Of a stretch of DNA of 64,000 bases, positions 1 through 8,158 are shown in pieces. Below the pieces are notes generated by a model. It searched no databases and had not been told where the DNA came from. It saw nothing but the letters and a program-made list of their open reading frames with translations. The position numbers and the translations under genes were made by a program. This DNA is from Enterobacter asburiae (GTDB taxonomy: Bacteria; Pseudomonadota; Gammaproteobacteria; Enterobacterales; Enterobacteriaceae): NCBI RefSeq assembly GCF_021440515.1, contig NZ_JAKCMV010000028.1, forward strand, positions 47,964 to 111,963, given 5' to 3'. Position 1 is the first letter of the stretch; each line of letters begins with the position of its first letter.

Positions 1-738
1 CACGTTAGTGTGGTTTTTCCGCGACGCGGGCTGCTTGAGGATCTCCATCAGCTTTTCGCGATAAACCACGAAGAACGCGTCCAGATCGTCCCACTGGTGC
101 ATAGAGGCCACAAACGGCCCAATCGCCCGATAGCCCGCCTGATGGTGCGCCAGCAGCTGTAATTTGTAGCGCGTGTGAAATTCCATCAGCCCGCGCCGGG
201 TCAGGCCGTTGGCGCGCAGGGTGTTCAGCTCGTGGAGGGCGAAAACGCGCTCAACGAAGTTCTCCCGCAGCACGGGGTCGTGCAGACGACCGTCCTCCTC
301 GACGGGCAGCCACGGCCTGGCTTTCAGGAGGGCGGCGGTGAACAGCCCGACACCCTCCTTGCGGCCCGCATTACCCTTTTCATCGTACAGGCGCACGCGC
401 TCCATGCCGCAGCTTGGCGATTTTGCGCAGACGATAAACCCGGCCAGATCGCTGGTTTTTGGCAGATAACCTGCCGCAAAGTCGGCCATCTTCTGCGTGG
501 TGTCGTCGTGAGGCGGCTTGCTGAACCGCAGCTCGATCGTGCCGTCGGCGGCGTTAATCAGGCGCAGGGCCGGACGCGGCGTCGGCAGCCCGATGGCCAT
601 TTCAGGACACACCGGGCGAAAGCTCACCCACTGGGCCAGGTCGTCCATGACAAAGCCCATCCGCTTGTGCCCGCCGTCGAAGCGAACGGCGGATCCGGTC
701 AAACATCCGCTAATACCCAGTACCGGTTTCGTTGTCAT
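1..738 (-). CDS. ybgA: YbgA-like protein, DUF523 (TudS-type) plus DUF1722, C-terminus cut by window edge
   Basis: Reading from the ATG at 738 on the minus strand gives 246 codons without a stop, so the 3' end lies outside the window. The N-terminal half is a DUF523/TudS-type domain. C12 (in ISGC), C44 (in RPVCPE) and C110 (in SPSCG) sit where this family binds a [4Fe-4S] cluster; C104 is a further cysteine. The second half (from about residue 160, HELNTLRANG and the RYKLQLLAHHQ stretch) is DUF1722. DUF523 proteins include thiouracil desulfidases. The role of the fusion is unknown to me; in enterobacteria it commonly precedes the photolyase phr. A dyad upstream (768-797) may be the operator of the MerR-type regulator two genes away. 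Confidence 0.9.
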   Translation of the reverse strand, partial: MTTKPVLGISGCLTGSAVRFDGGHKRMGFVMDDLAQWVSFRPVCPEMAIGLPTPRPALRLINAADGTIELRFSKPPHDDTTQKMADFAAGYLPKTSDLAGFIVCAKSPSCGMERVRLYDEKGNAGRKEGVGLFTAALLKARPWLPVEEDGRLHDPVLRENFVERVFALHELNTLRANGLTRRGLMEFHTRYKLQLLAHHQAGYRAIGPFVASMHQWDDLDAFFVVYREKLMEILKQPASRKNHTNV

Positions 739-767
739 GGTGTGTACCTCCAGTTCATAGTATTAAA

Positions 768-797
768 ACTTACACAACATGGCATATTTGTCCAAGT
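768..797. promoter_or_regulatory. Interrupted inverted repeat upstream of ybgA, candidate MerR-type operator
   Basis: The half-sites ACTTacACA (768-776) and TGTccAAGT (789-797) are inverted copies matching at 7 of 9 positions, separated by 12 bases. On the minus strand a promoter-like pair (TTGGAC, 17 bases, TAAGTT) overlaps the dyad and points at ybgA. BluR/MlrA/CarH-type MerR proteins bind long interrupted dyads, and one is encoded at 1352-2077. The link is inferred. Confidence 0.4.
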
Positions 798-840
798 ATT
801 GGCGGCGTTATTTTTTAAAGTCCTTTTAAATCAATATTAT

Positions 841-1251
841 TTAGCTTCCCTTGTAGGTCGAGTAACCGTACTGGCTAAGCAGAAGCGGGATGTGCAGCTT
901 TTCGTTGGTGCGGGTCACGGTGAACAGCACCGGGATCTCCGGGAAGAAGGAGTCCAGCTTTTTGCCGTGGAAGTAATCGGCGGTTTTGAAGGTCACTTTG
1001 TAGACGCCCGGCTGCATATCCTGGTCTTGTGGATAAAGCGACTTGATGCGTCCGTCCTGGTCGGTTTTGCCGCTGGCAAGCGGGGTCCATTTATCCTGTT
1101 CCTGCTTTTCAAGCGTCACGGTCACGCCCGGCGGTGGCGTACCGGTTTGCTGGTCGAGAACGTGAACGCTCAGCGTGCCGGCAGGGGCGCTAAACGCAGC
1201 AGGGGAAAAGGCCGCGGAGGCCAGCAGCAGCAGAGGGAGCGTTTTTTTCAT
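841..1251 (-). CDS. hiuH: Periplasmic 5-hydroxyisourate hydrolase (transthyretin-like)
   Basis: A 136-residue protein starting at the ATG at 1251, which has AGGA eight bases upstream; an ATG two codons earlier (1257) is too close to that site. Residues 1 to about 20 form a Sec signal peptide ending near FSA|PAG. The mature part has the transthyretin-like signatures LSVHVLDQQTG near the N-terminus and the C-terminal tetrad YKGS (YRGS in most members). The family hydrolyses 5-hydroxyisourate to OHCU in urate breakdown; enterobacterial copies are periplasmic. No other urate genes are visible here, so it stands alone. It runs in the same direction as ybgA, about 100 bases upstream of it. Confidence 0.92.
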   Translation of the reverse strand: MKKTLPLLLLASAAFSPAAFSAPAGTLSVHVLDQQTGTPPPGVTVTLEKQEQDKWTPLASGKTDQDGRIKSLYPQDQDMQPGVYKVTFKTADYFHGKKLDSFFPEIPVLFTVTRTNEKLHIPLLLSQYGYSTYKGS

Positions 1252-1351
1252 TGTCATTTTCCTGTTAAGTGGTCAGTCACAGGAAAACGTTAGCACTCGT
1301 GGCGCGAGAAAATATTCAACTTTTCGTGAACATTCCCGCAGGAGAAAATAA

Positions 1352-2077
1352 TCAGAGGATAATTACCTCAAGGGAAACCTGCTGCTGCCACTGCTCGACC
1401 TGCTTTTTTCGCGCTGCCGTCAGCTTGCCGCTGGTGACCAGCAGCCATTTGCGATCCGGGAAAATTTCCGGCGCCAGCGCGGCGGGAGGCGTAGGGAGTA
1501 TGTCGATACGGTGGCCCTGTCCGGTGCGCATTAACGCTTCGAGCCAGATTTCGGTCGGGTCGTTCAGGTGCCAGCCCGTGAGCAGGCTGTTATCGCCCGG
1601 CGCTTTTTTGTCGCCTTCAAGGCAAAACGAGGTATAGGCGATGAGAATGCCGTCGAGGATCTCGCGCAGGGTCATGGCGGCGGGCACGTTGGCCGACACC
1701 TGGCTGCGCAGCGGGCGCAGGACGTTTTTCACCAGCTCCGGTCGCGGATACTCGCGCCCCGCGTCGTAAATCATCTGGCGCAGGGATTCGATTTTGCCCT
1801 CCTGGAGCCGTTGCAGCAGGGTGTGTTGCAGGGTCTGCCAGTTGTTGGTGCGGCCCGAAGAGGGGCGCTCGAGCAGAGATTTTACCTGTCCGATGGGCAC
1901 GCCCTTTTTCACCCAGTCGAGTATTTTGAGCGCCTGCTGAACGTCCTCTTCGCTGTACTGACGATGGCCACCCTCCGTGCGCTGCGGCTTGAGCAACCCG
2001 TAGCGACGCTGCCATGCGCGCAGCGTGGTGGCGGTGATCCCGCTGAGTCTGGCGAATTCGCCAATCGAGTAGGCCAT
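1352..2077 (-). CDS. MerR-family regulator of the BluR/MlrA type
   Basis: 241 residues. The N-terminus is a MerR winged helix (SIGEFARLSGITATTLRAW, then RRYGLLKPQRTEGGHR), followed by the QVKSLLE helix. The C-terminal 160 residues resemble the effector region of BluR (YcgE) and MlrA, both near 243 residues in E. coli. BluR is antagonised by a blue-light BLUF protein and MlrA activates csgD. Which of these this copy resembles in function cannot be told from sequence. It lies in line with hiuH and ybgA and may control them through the dyad at 768-797. It is divergent from blc; the 117-base gap holds both promoters. Confidence 0.85.
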   Translation of the reverse strand: MAYSIGEFARLSGITATTLRAWQRRYGLLKPQRTEGGHRQYSEEDVQQALKILDWVKKGVPIGQVKSLLERPSSGRTNNWQTLQHTLLQRLQEGKIESLRQMIYDAGREYPRPELVKNVLRPLRSQVSANVPAAMTLREILDGILIAYTSFCLEGDKKAPGDNSLLTGWHLNDPTEIWLEALMRTGQGHRIDILPTPPAALAPEIFPDRKWLLVTSGKLTAARKKQVEQWQQQVSLEVIIL

Positions 2078-2194
2078 ATCAGTTTCCGATAGGGAAGAAT
2101 AGTCTCAATATACTACGAATTTACCCGGACGCGATGTCGTGCCGCAGCGGTGCACTACACTTAACATCCAACCGCACAATTGAAAGGAATTCTC

Positions 2195-2719
2195 ATGAAG
2201 CTATGGCCTGTTGTGACCGGTGTCGCCATTGCACTCACGCTGGTGGCCTGTAAATCCCCCACGCCGCCGAAGGGCGTAGAGCCTATTTCCGGTTTTGACG
2301 CCAGCCGTTATCTCGGCAAATGGTATGAGATCGCCCGTCTGGAAAACCGCTTTGAGCGCGGGCTGGAGCAGGTGACCGCCACCTACGGCGAGCGCAGCGA
2401 CGGCGGCATCAGCGTGCTCAACCGGGGCTACGATCCGGTGAAAGAGGAGTGGAACGAGAGCGACGGCAAAGCCTACTTTACCGGAGCGCCGACCACCGCC
2501 GCGCTGAAGGTATCGTTCTTCGGCCCGTTCTACGGCGGCTATAACGTGATCAAGCTGGACGATAAGTACCAGTACGCGCTGGTCAGCGGCCCGAACCGTG
2601 ACTATCTGTGGCTCCTGTCGCGTACCCCGTCTATCCCGGAATCGGTGAAGCAGGATTACGTCAACACCGCGCGTAGCCTGGGCTTTAACGTCGATAAGCT
2701 GATTTGGGTGAAACAGTAA
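2195..2719 (+). CDS. blc: Outer-membrane lipocalin Blc
   Basis: 174 residues from the ATG at 2195, preceded by AAAGGA; an in-frame TTG at 2180 is discounted. A lipoprotein signal ends in the lipobox LVAC (Cys20). The lipocalin signature GKWYEIARLENRFE follows, and YLWLLSRTP marks the second conserved region. Blc is an outer-membrane-anchored lipocalin that binds fatty acids and lysophospholipids and is induced at stationary phase or under high osmolarity in E. coli. Here it is not beside sugE/frd as in E. coli. Its stop lies three bases from the stop of the convergent fimbrial adhesin gene, with no terminator between them. Confidence 0.95.
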   Translation: MKLWPVVTGVAIALTLVACKSPTPPKGVEPISGFDASRYLGKWYEIARLENRFERGLEQVTATYGERSDGGISVLNRGYDPVKEEWNESDGKAYFTGAPTTAALKVSFFGPFYGGYNVIKLDDKYQYALVSGPNRDYLWLLSRTPSIPESVKQDYVNTARSLGFNVDKLIWVKQ

Positions 2720-2722
2720 TCC

Positions 2723-3733
2723 CTACTGGTACGAAAACGTGATGCTGGCCAGCGCGTTGGCCGTGCCGGGCACCAGTTCCCCCGTGCGGATATAGTTCGC
2801 CTGGAAGGGCAGGGACAGGGTTTGTGCCGACGAGGTGCTCTGGATAAAGAACTGGTTAGCGGTGCCTGCCGCCGAGCTGTCTGGCCCCATCATCAGCGGC
2901 CCGGTGCCGTTATAAAAGAACTGCACCCCTACGCCGGACGCGGTTGAGTCGCCGGTTAACGTCACCACCGACGAGGTATTCGACGGCGTGGTCTGATCGG
3001 TCATCACCGCGTGAACCGCCACGTTCGCGTCGCAGGTCAGGCTGACGTTAAACGATCCCGACGGGGACGTGCTGCCCACGGCGGGCAGCGTATGAATATC
3101 AATATTGCCCAGCTCGACGTTCGCGCTTTTGGTGCCCACCGTACAGCCGCTTGCGGTCACCGTAATGGTGGTTGGGCTGATGATCACCTGTGCCGTTTTC
3201 ACCTCGTTGTTATACGCGGTCAGGATGGCGGCGTTGATGGCGGGGATTTGATAAACGCCTGATTTCAAAGGCATGCCGGTTTTAATAAAGGTCACCTTGG
3301 CAGACCAGCCCAGATCGGACGCATAGCCGTTGGTTCCGTCCGCCGGATAGCTTTGCGTCATTCCGCTTTGCAGAGGTATCCAGGCAGAGCCGTTAAAGTC
3401 CTTCAACCCAATGATATAACCCACCCCCTGCACCCCGGTTTCAAACAGGGTGTAGTTCACCCCGTCAAGGGTGACCGTCATGCCGGTTGAAATAGCGCTG
3501 CTGCCGGGTTCCAGCGTGCCTTTGGAGCAGGTAAAAACCCAGCCGCACCAAAACACCTGCTGTACGCTGGCGGTGGCGCTCCACGTGGAGCCGATAATAT
3601 TGCCCGGTATGACCGAATCTGCCGGCCCGCTGTAGGTCATCGGCTGAGGAGAGAGGGTGATGTCTGATTTCCATTCCAGCGCCTGTACGCTGGCGCAGAG
3701 CAGTAATCCGAGAATATAAAACGCGAAACGCAT
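2723..3733 (-). CDS. Fimbrial tip adhesin (two-domain, FimH-like)
   Basis: 336 residues, last gene of the fimbrial operon. A signal peptide (cleavage near VQA|LEW) is followed by an N-terminal domain of about 170 residues with a cysteine pair (FWCGWVFTC). A C-terminal pilin domain begins near residue 192 (ASGCTVGTK) and ends in the donor-strand-accepting FSYQ. The length, the two domains and the last-gene position are typical of tip adhesins; the receptor cannot be predicted. The start codon overlaps the stop of the preceding gene in a TAATG junction, implying translational coupling. Confidence 0.85.
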   Translation of the reverse strand: MRFAFYILGLLLCASVQALEWKSDITLSPQPMTYSGPADSVIPGNIIGSTWSATASVQQVFWCGWVFTCSKGTLEPGSSAISTGMTVTLDGVNYTLFETGVQGVGYIIGLKDFNGSAWIPLQSGMTQSYPADGTNGYASDLGWSAKVTFIKTGMPLKSGVYQIPAINAAILTAYNNEVKTAQVIISPTTITVTASGCTVGTKSANVELGNIDIHTLPAVGSTSPSGSFNVSLTCDANVAVHAVMTDQTTPSNTSSVVTLTGDSTASGVGVQFFYNGTGPLMMGPDSSAAGTANQFFIQSTSSAQTLSLPFQANYIRTGELVPGTANALASITFSYQ

Positions 3734-4251
3734 TATTGATACTCCGTGGTCCAGGTGGCGATTGCCGAAACCTCTCCGGCGTTGATCGGCGCGCCCGTGG
3801 CGGCCAGCCGCGCATAGAAGGTCATTTTTACGCTGTCGTCCCCCGCAGAGCCGTAGGCAACGGTCTGGGTTTCGAGCGGGATCGGCACGCTGTCTTTATC
3901 GAGGATCTGCACCGCCACGCCGGTTGCGCCGCCGTCGGCAATTTTCAGCAGCTGCGGATCGTCATCGTCCGGCGTGCCGCTAAAGCGAATTTTTACCCCC
4001 GCGAAGGTTGGCCCGCACTCTTCAAGCGTGAGCACAAAGGGGGTTTTGATATTGCTGACCGCCCCCGGGCGGGTGAATTGCTTCGCGCCGATGGTGCCCA
4101 GCGGAACGTCCTGCTCCTGAGAATCCGCCGCGACGATGCAGGTATTGCCAATCAAATTTCCGGTGACGGAAACCAGCACGTCGTAGCCGCGCACGGGGAG
4201 CGTGAAAACCAGCAGCAGAACCGTGCCGATTGTCCGAAGCGCTACTGACAT
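3733..4251 (-). CDS. Minor fimbrial subunit
   Basis: 172 residues with a signal peptide (cleavage near VRG|YDV). The pilin fold is marked by NTCIV and LEECG, which supply the disulfide, and by a C-terminal aromatic end (TTEYQ). It looks like a FimF/FimG-type adaptor that would join the adhesin to the rod. Its start overlaps the usher stop by 10 bases and its stop overlaps the adhesin start by one, so the three genes are translationally linked. An alternative role as the rod-terminating subunit is possible. Confidence 0.85.
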   Translation of the reverse strand: MSVALRTIGTVLLLVFTLPVRGYDVLVSVTGNLIGNTCIVAADSQEQDVPLGTIGAKQFTRPGAVSNIKTPFVLTLEECGPTFAGVKIRFSGTPDDDDPQLLKIADGGATGVAVQILDKDSVPIPLETQTVAYGSAGDDSVKMTFYARLAATGAPINAGEVSAIATWTTEYQ

Positions 4252-6767
4252 ACCGCCTCCTGTGAATAAAGGCCGGTGCGGGCGTTATAGTGTTGCTTAT
4301 TCAGCGCGTAGTGAATGGTGCAGCGCTGGCCGCTATTGCGACCCCACACGGCGCTCAGCGTGCCCTTTTCGGACAGGCCGGACAGATACAGGCTGCCGCC
4401 GTCCCCGACGATGCCGCTGGTTTTGTCATCATTCAGCGAGACCAGCGTGCCGAACGGGAGCACGTCCTTGCCGTGCCGCACGACGAACATCGCTTTTGCC
4501 CCTTTGTGCGTGACGAGAGTGGCGCGCACCAGCGCGCCGTCGGTAGGCGTTTTGTTGGCGATGGCGTTTTCCAGCTCCACGTCGTTACCCACCGTGGTAA
4601 CGTCCAGCGCGACCTGATTGACGCGGTACGGCGTGGCGTAGGGGATCACCGCGTAGCCCCGGCTGTCGGTTTTGATGCCCTTATGGTTAAGCACGGAAAC
4701 GTCGCTGGCGCCCGGCGCCTTCACCAGAATATTGGTATTGCCGAGCGGCTGGCTCAGGGTCAGGCCGTCTTCATGCAGCACCGCACCGCCGCTCAACCCG
4801 TAGCTAAGGTTGCGGGAGTCACGGGTATAGCTGTAGCCGAGGTTAACGTCCCCGCGCGCGCCTTCGTACTGCATCGCGACATCGCCGCCGTACTGCTGCT
4901 GTCGGCTGTAGCGCTGGTTAACGCTGTAATACAGGTTCTCTTCGCCCGGCAGATAACCGCTCACGCCCGTGCTGGCGGTGGTGCCGGTTGAATCCGCGTG
5001 GGTGGTGGTAAACCGGGCGCGGGTGGCCAGCTGCGGGTTGCCAAACGGCACCGACACGGACAGCGCCACAATGTTGTCTTTCCGGTTGTCGTACAGGCTG
5101 GTGCTGCGCTGAGCGCTCACGCCAAGCGACACGTTCTGGAACGTGGCGTTCCACGCAAACTGTAGGCTTTGCGTGGTTTTCGACGTGTTCCAGTAGGTTT
5201 GCTGATCCCACGACAGCGACAGCGAGCCGTATTGCCCCATCGGCTGCGAGAGCAGCAGCTGGTTTTTAGCTTTGCGCGACATGCGCAGGTTATACACCTT
5301 GTCGTAGTGCGTGGTGACGGTGCCATCGTCCTCCACAACCTGCTTCGGCGCTCCGCCCGTCATTCCCCTGTAGGTGGTGTCGCTCAGGGTATAAAACCCC
5401 TTCGTGGAGTAGCGCAGCGAGAAGAAGTTAACCCGGGTGCCGATGTCGTTCAGCAGCTTGCTGTAGCGCAGGCGCACCGAATCGCCGCTGTAGTGCCGAT
5501 CGTCTGCCAGCTGGCTGCGGGCGTGGGTCAGGTCAATGGAGTAGGCGCCAAACCGCCCCAGATTCTGCCCAAACCCGAAGGCTAAGCCGTTATAGCGATC
5601 GGCCAACTGCGCCCCGCCGTAAAACGTCAGGCCGTAGCGCCAGCCGTAAAAGAGTTCGCCCTGGGCAAAAGAGGGCGCATCCTGATCGCCTGTCGGGCGG
5701 TATTTCCCGGCGCCCAGGGCATATTTCATCTGCCCGTTGCGCACCAGGTTTGGCACGCTGGCAAAGGGAAGCGTGTACTGCGTCCTGCTGCCGTCGTTCT
5801 CCTCAATGGTGACCGCCAGATCGCCTCCCGACGAGGTTGGATAGAGATCTTTCAGCACAAAGGCCCCCGGCGGAACGGAGGTTTGATAGATGATGTTGCC
5901 GTTCTGGCGAACCGTCACGGTGGCGTTGCCGCGCGCGATACCGCGCACCTCCGGCGCATACCCGCTAAGGCTGGCCGGGAGCATGTTGTCATCGGTTTTC
6001 AGGGCGATACCGCGCAGGCCTACGGAGTCGAAAACCTGCGATGAGGTATAGGTTTCCCCGGCGTACATCTGCGCGCGCAGGATGCGGATGTCCCGTTGCA
6101 GCCAGGTTTGCACGTGGGTGAGTTCATTGTTCTCTTTCGTCCAGGTGGTGAAATCACGCAGCCGCCACGCGCCCAGGTTGATGGCGCTGTTGAGGCTTGC
6201 AAACAGCTGCCGATCCCGCGTGCGCGTTTCGCCCTGATAGACATTGTTCGACCCATTCACCACATAGTTCAGCCACGCGGCGGGAATGCCCTCTTCCCAG
6301 CTTTCCGGGCTGACGTACCCGCGCGGCAGATTGCGCATCGCGCTTTGGGGCACGGTGAAGCTCAGGGTGAGGGTCTTCTGGTCCAGATCGAAGTGCGTGT
6401 CCGCATACGCCTTGCTTAAGACGATGCAGCGCTGGGTCGAGGGCAGGGCGCCGCCTTTCGCCTGACGGCTATCGATGCCCAGCGCGGCGAATTGTTCAGG
6501 CGTGAGGCAGGGGAGCGCTTCTCCCGCGCCGTCTTCAGCAATAAGGAACGTGACGTTTCCCGTGAACGCGTATTGGGTATTGATATACACGTTGAGGTTG
6601 TAATCGCCCGGCGGCAGCGCGCTCCCTGCGGTCACCCAGGCGAGATCGGCGCCGTTAGCGCTCTCGCCGTTGAGAAACGCGGGGTTAAACCGCAGTTCGC
6701 TTTCGGCAGCCACGGCTTGCTGAATCGCCAGAGAGATCGCCGTGGCGCACAGGATTTTTATTTTCAC
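4242..6767 (-). CDS. Fimbrial outer-membrane usher (PapC/FimD family)
   Basis: 841 residues from the GTG at 6767, 23 bases after the chaperone stop and preceded by AAGGCG. The open frame extends 20 codons further into the chaperone gene, but only the GTG start gives a clean signal peptide (KIKILCATAISLAIQQAVAA). N-terminal domain: LRFNPAFLNG. The barrel follows, with the usher signatures near LPGGxx-type positions (PPGAFVLKDLYPT, DGSRTQYTLPFASVPNLVRNG split over the plug region). The C-terminal plate domains hold the final disulfide cysteines. The usher receives chaperone-subunit complexes and secretes and orders the pilus. Confidence 0.95.
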   Translation of the reverse strand: MKIKILCATAISLAIQQAVAAESELRFNPAFLNGESANGADLAWVTAGSALPPGDYNLNVYINTQYAFTGNVTFLIAEDGAGEALPCLTPEQFAALGIDSRQAKGGALPSTQRCIVLSKAYADTHFDLDQKTLTLSFTVPQSAMRNLPRGYVSPESWEEGIPAAWLNYVVNGSNNVYQGETRTRDRQLFASLNSAINLGAWRLRDFTTWTKENNELTHVQTWLQRDIRILRAQMYAGETYTSSQVFDSVGLRGIALKTDDNMLPASLSGYAPEVRGIARGNATVTVRQNGNIIYQTSVPPGAFVLKDLYPTSSGGDLAVTIEENDGSRTQYTLPFASVPNLVRNGQMKYALGAGKYRPTGDQDAPSFAQGELFYGWRYGLTFYGGAQLADRYNGLAFGFGQNLGRFGAYSIDLTHARSQLADDRHYSGDSVRLRYSKLLNDIGTRVNFFSLRYSTKGFYTLSDTTYRGMTGGAPKQVVEDDGTVTTHYDKVYNLRMSRKAKNQLLLSQPMGQYGSLSLSWDQQTYWNTSKTTQSLQFAWNATFQNVSLGVSAQRSTSLYDNRKDNIVALSVSVPFGNPQLATRARFTTTHADSTGTTASTGVSGYLPGEENLYYSVNQRYSRQQQYGGDVAMQYEGARGDVNLGYSYTRDSRNLSYGLSGGAVLHEDGLTLSQPLGNTNILVKAPGASDVSVLNHKGIKTDSRGYAVIPYATPYRVNQVALDVTTVGNDVELENAIANKTPTDGALVRATLVTHKGAKAMFVVRHGKDVLPFGTLVSLNDDKTSGIVGDGGSLYLSGLSEKGTLSAVWGRNSGQRCTIHYALNKQHYNARTGLYSQEAVCQ

Positions 6768-6790
6768 GTGGTCACGCCTTACTGTTTTTA

Positions 6791-7468
6791 TTATTGGGAC
6801 AACGACGCGCGCGTGGCGGGGGTCCATGCCCCAAAATCGTTAATTGTCTGATAGCTCATGCTGCCCGCGTGGCGAAAGCTTTCGGCCAGGGTCACGCTGC
6901 TTTTCGGGGGCACCATCACCGGCTGCACGGGCCGACCGTCGATGTTGACGTTGATGGTGGTGAGGTAGTACGGCGTTGGGTTCGTGAGCGTGACTCTTCC
7001 CGCGCGATACGCGCCCGTCAGGCTTTTCCAGGCTTCCGCTGCGCCTTCTGCGAGGTTGTCCGGCCGATAAAAGACCTTGATGCGATTGGCCGAGGCAAAC
7101 TGTAGTGAATTCCCGGCACCGTTTTTAACCTGCTGCGGTATGGCTTTTACCGTCATCCAGTAGAGCGTTTCCCGATCCCCGGGCAGCGCCTTACCGTTAA
7201 ACATGATTTTCACCGCGCTTTCGCTGGCGGGTTTCATGACGTACAGCGGCGGCGTAATCACGAAGTCGTTGGTGCGTTCCCCTTTCTCGTTCTCCATCCA
7301 CGACTGGATCAGGAACGTCGCGTCGGGATGGGTGTTTCTCACCTGCATCATTGACTGGGTGGTGGCGCTGGAGTAGACCATTCGCGTCGCGCCCAACCCC
7401 ACGCCGCCGGCATACGCGGCGGAAGAACATAACGCGCCCGCCAGGCAAATCCATCTATTTACGCGCAT
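6791..7468 (-). CDS. Periplasmic fimbrial chaperone (PapD/FimC family)
   Basis: 225 residues with a signal peptide (SSAAYA|GGVGLGATR). The PapD-like N-domain begins GATRMVYSS and carries the family stretch FLIQSWMENEKGE and the FVITPPLYVMKP strand with the conserved proline. The second domain has KVFYRPDNLAEGA and TLTNPTPYYLTT. Such chaperones cap pilins by donor-strand complementation in the periplasm and deliver them to the usher. It lies between the major pilin (52 bases upstream) and the usher. Confidence 0.95.
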   Translation of the reverse strand: MRVNRWICLAGALCSSAAYAGGVGLGATRMVYSSATTQSMMQVRNTHPDATFLIQSWMENEKGERTNDFVITPPLYVMKPASESAVKIMFNGKALPGDRETLYWMTVKAIPQQVKNGAGNSLQFASANRIKVFYRPDNLAEGAAEAWKSLTGAYRAGRVTLTNPTPYYLTTINVNIDGRPVQPVMVPPKSSVTLAESFRHAGSMSYQTINDFGAWTPATRASLSQ

Positions 7469-7520
7469 AGTGCTTCTCCTGAAAGAAAGGTCAGGCCCGG
7501 CCGTTTACCGGGCCTGAACG

Positions 7521-8105
7521 TTACGAATAGGTCACGGTGTAGGTGGCGATAGCGCTGGCATCACCCGCCGTGGCGTTGCCCTCCGGCGAGTAATACTTCG
7601 CGCTGAAGTTCAGGGTGTTTTCACCCTTACGCAGAGGGATGGCCGCAGCCGGTTCACCCAGCTTCACCACGTTGCCCTGTTCGTCATAGAGGCGGATCGC
7701 CACGTGCTGCGCGGAGTTCGCGCCGCCGTTTGCCCCAACGGCCAGGCTGTTGGCATCCGCGTTATCCGGCGTACCGGTGAAGGTCACCGCCACGGTGGTG
7801 GCGGCAATCGGGTTAGTTTCCGTTGAGGCCGAGGTATCGGCGATTTCACACTCTTCCAGAGTGATGGCAAAGGCTTTTGCCGTGCTGGCTTCGCTGCCCG
7901 CAGCCGCCAGCGTCGCGGTACGGACTTCACCCATATCAACGTCAATGTTGGCGCTGCCTGCGCTGATGGCGCAGGCGGAGGTCACCACTTTGCCGCTAAA
8001 GTTCACGGTTCCGCCGCTGGTGCTGGCCGCGAGCGCGGTTCCTGCTGGCAGTAATGCAGCAATAGCGACCGCGAGCAGCGTTTTGGTAGTACATTGAGCT
8101 TTCAT
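7521..8105 (-). CDS. Major fimbrial subunit (FimA-like pilin)
   Basis: 194 residues with a signal peptide (PAGTALA|ASTSGG). The mature pilin has the signature GGTVNFSGKVVTSACAI, a second cysteine in LEECEI, and the C-terminal beta-zipper end ATYTVTYS. The composition (Ala/Thr rich, no Trp) is that of a rod subunit. It is the first structural gene of the operon and starts 53 bases after the stop of the LuxR-type regulator, so a promoter in that gap or read-through from the regulator could drive it. Confidence 0.93.
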   Translation of the reverse strand: MKAQCTTKTLLAVAIAALLPAGTALAASTSGGTVNFSGKVVTSACAISAGSANIDVDMGEVRTATLAAAGSEASTAKAFAITLEECEIADTSASTETNPIAATTVAVTFTGTPDNADANSLAVGANGGANSAQHVAIRLYDEQGNVVKLGEPAAAIPLRKGENTLNFSAKYYSPEGNATAGDASAIATYTVTYS

Positions 8106-8158
8106 TGTCTTGATTCCATTATGTTGTTATGTCGAGAGTTGCTCTGAAAGCAGCAGGC

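Noticed and set aside
175..1293. Open frame of 372 codons on the plus strand
   Set aside because: Antisense to ybgA and hiuH; no domain and no start signal.
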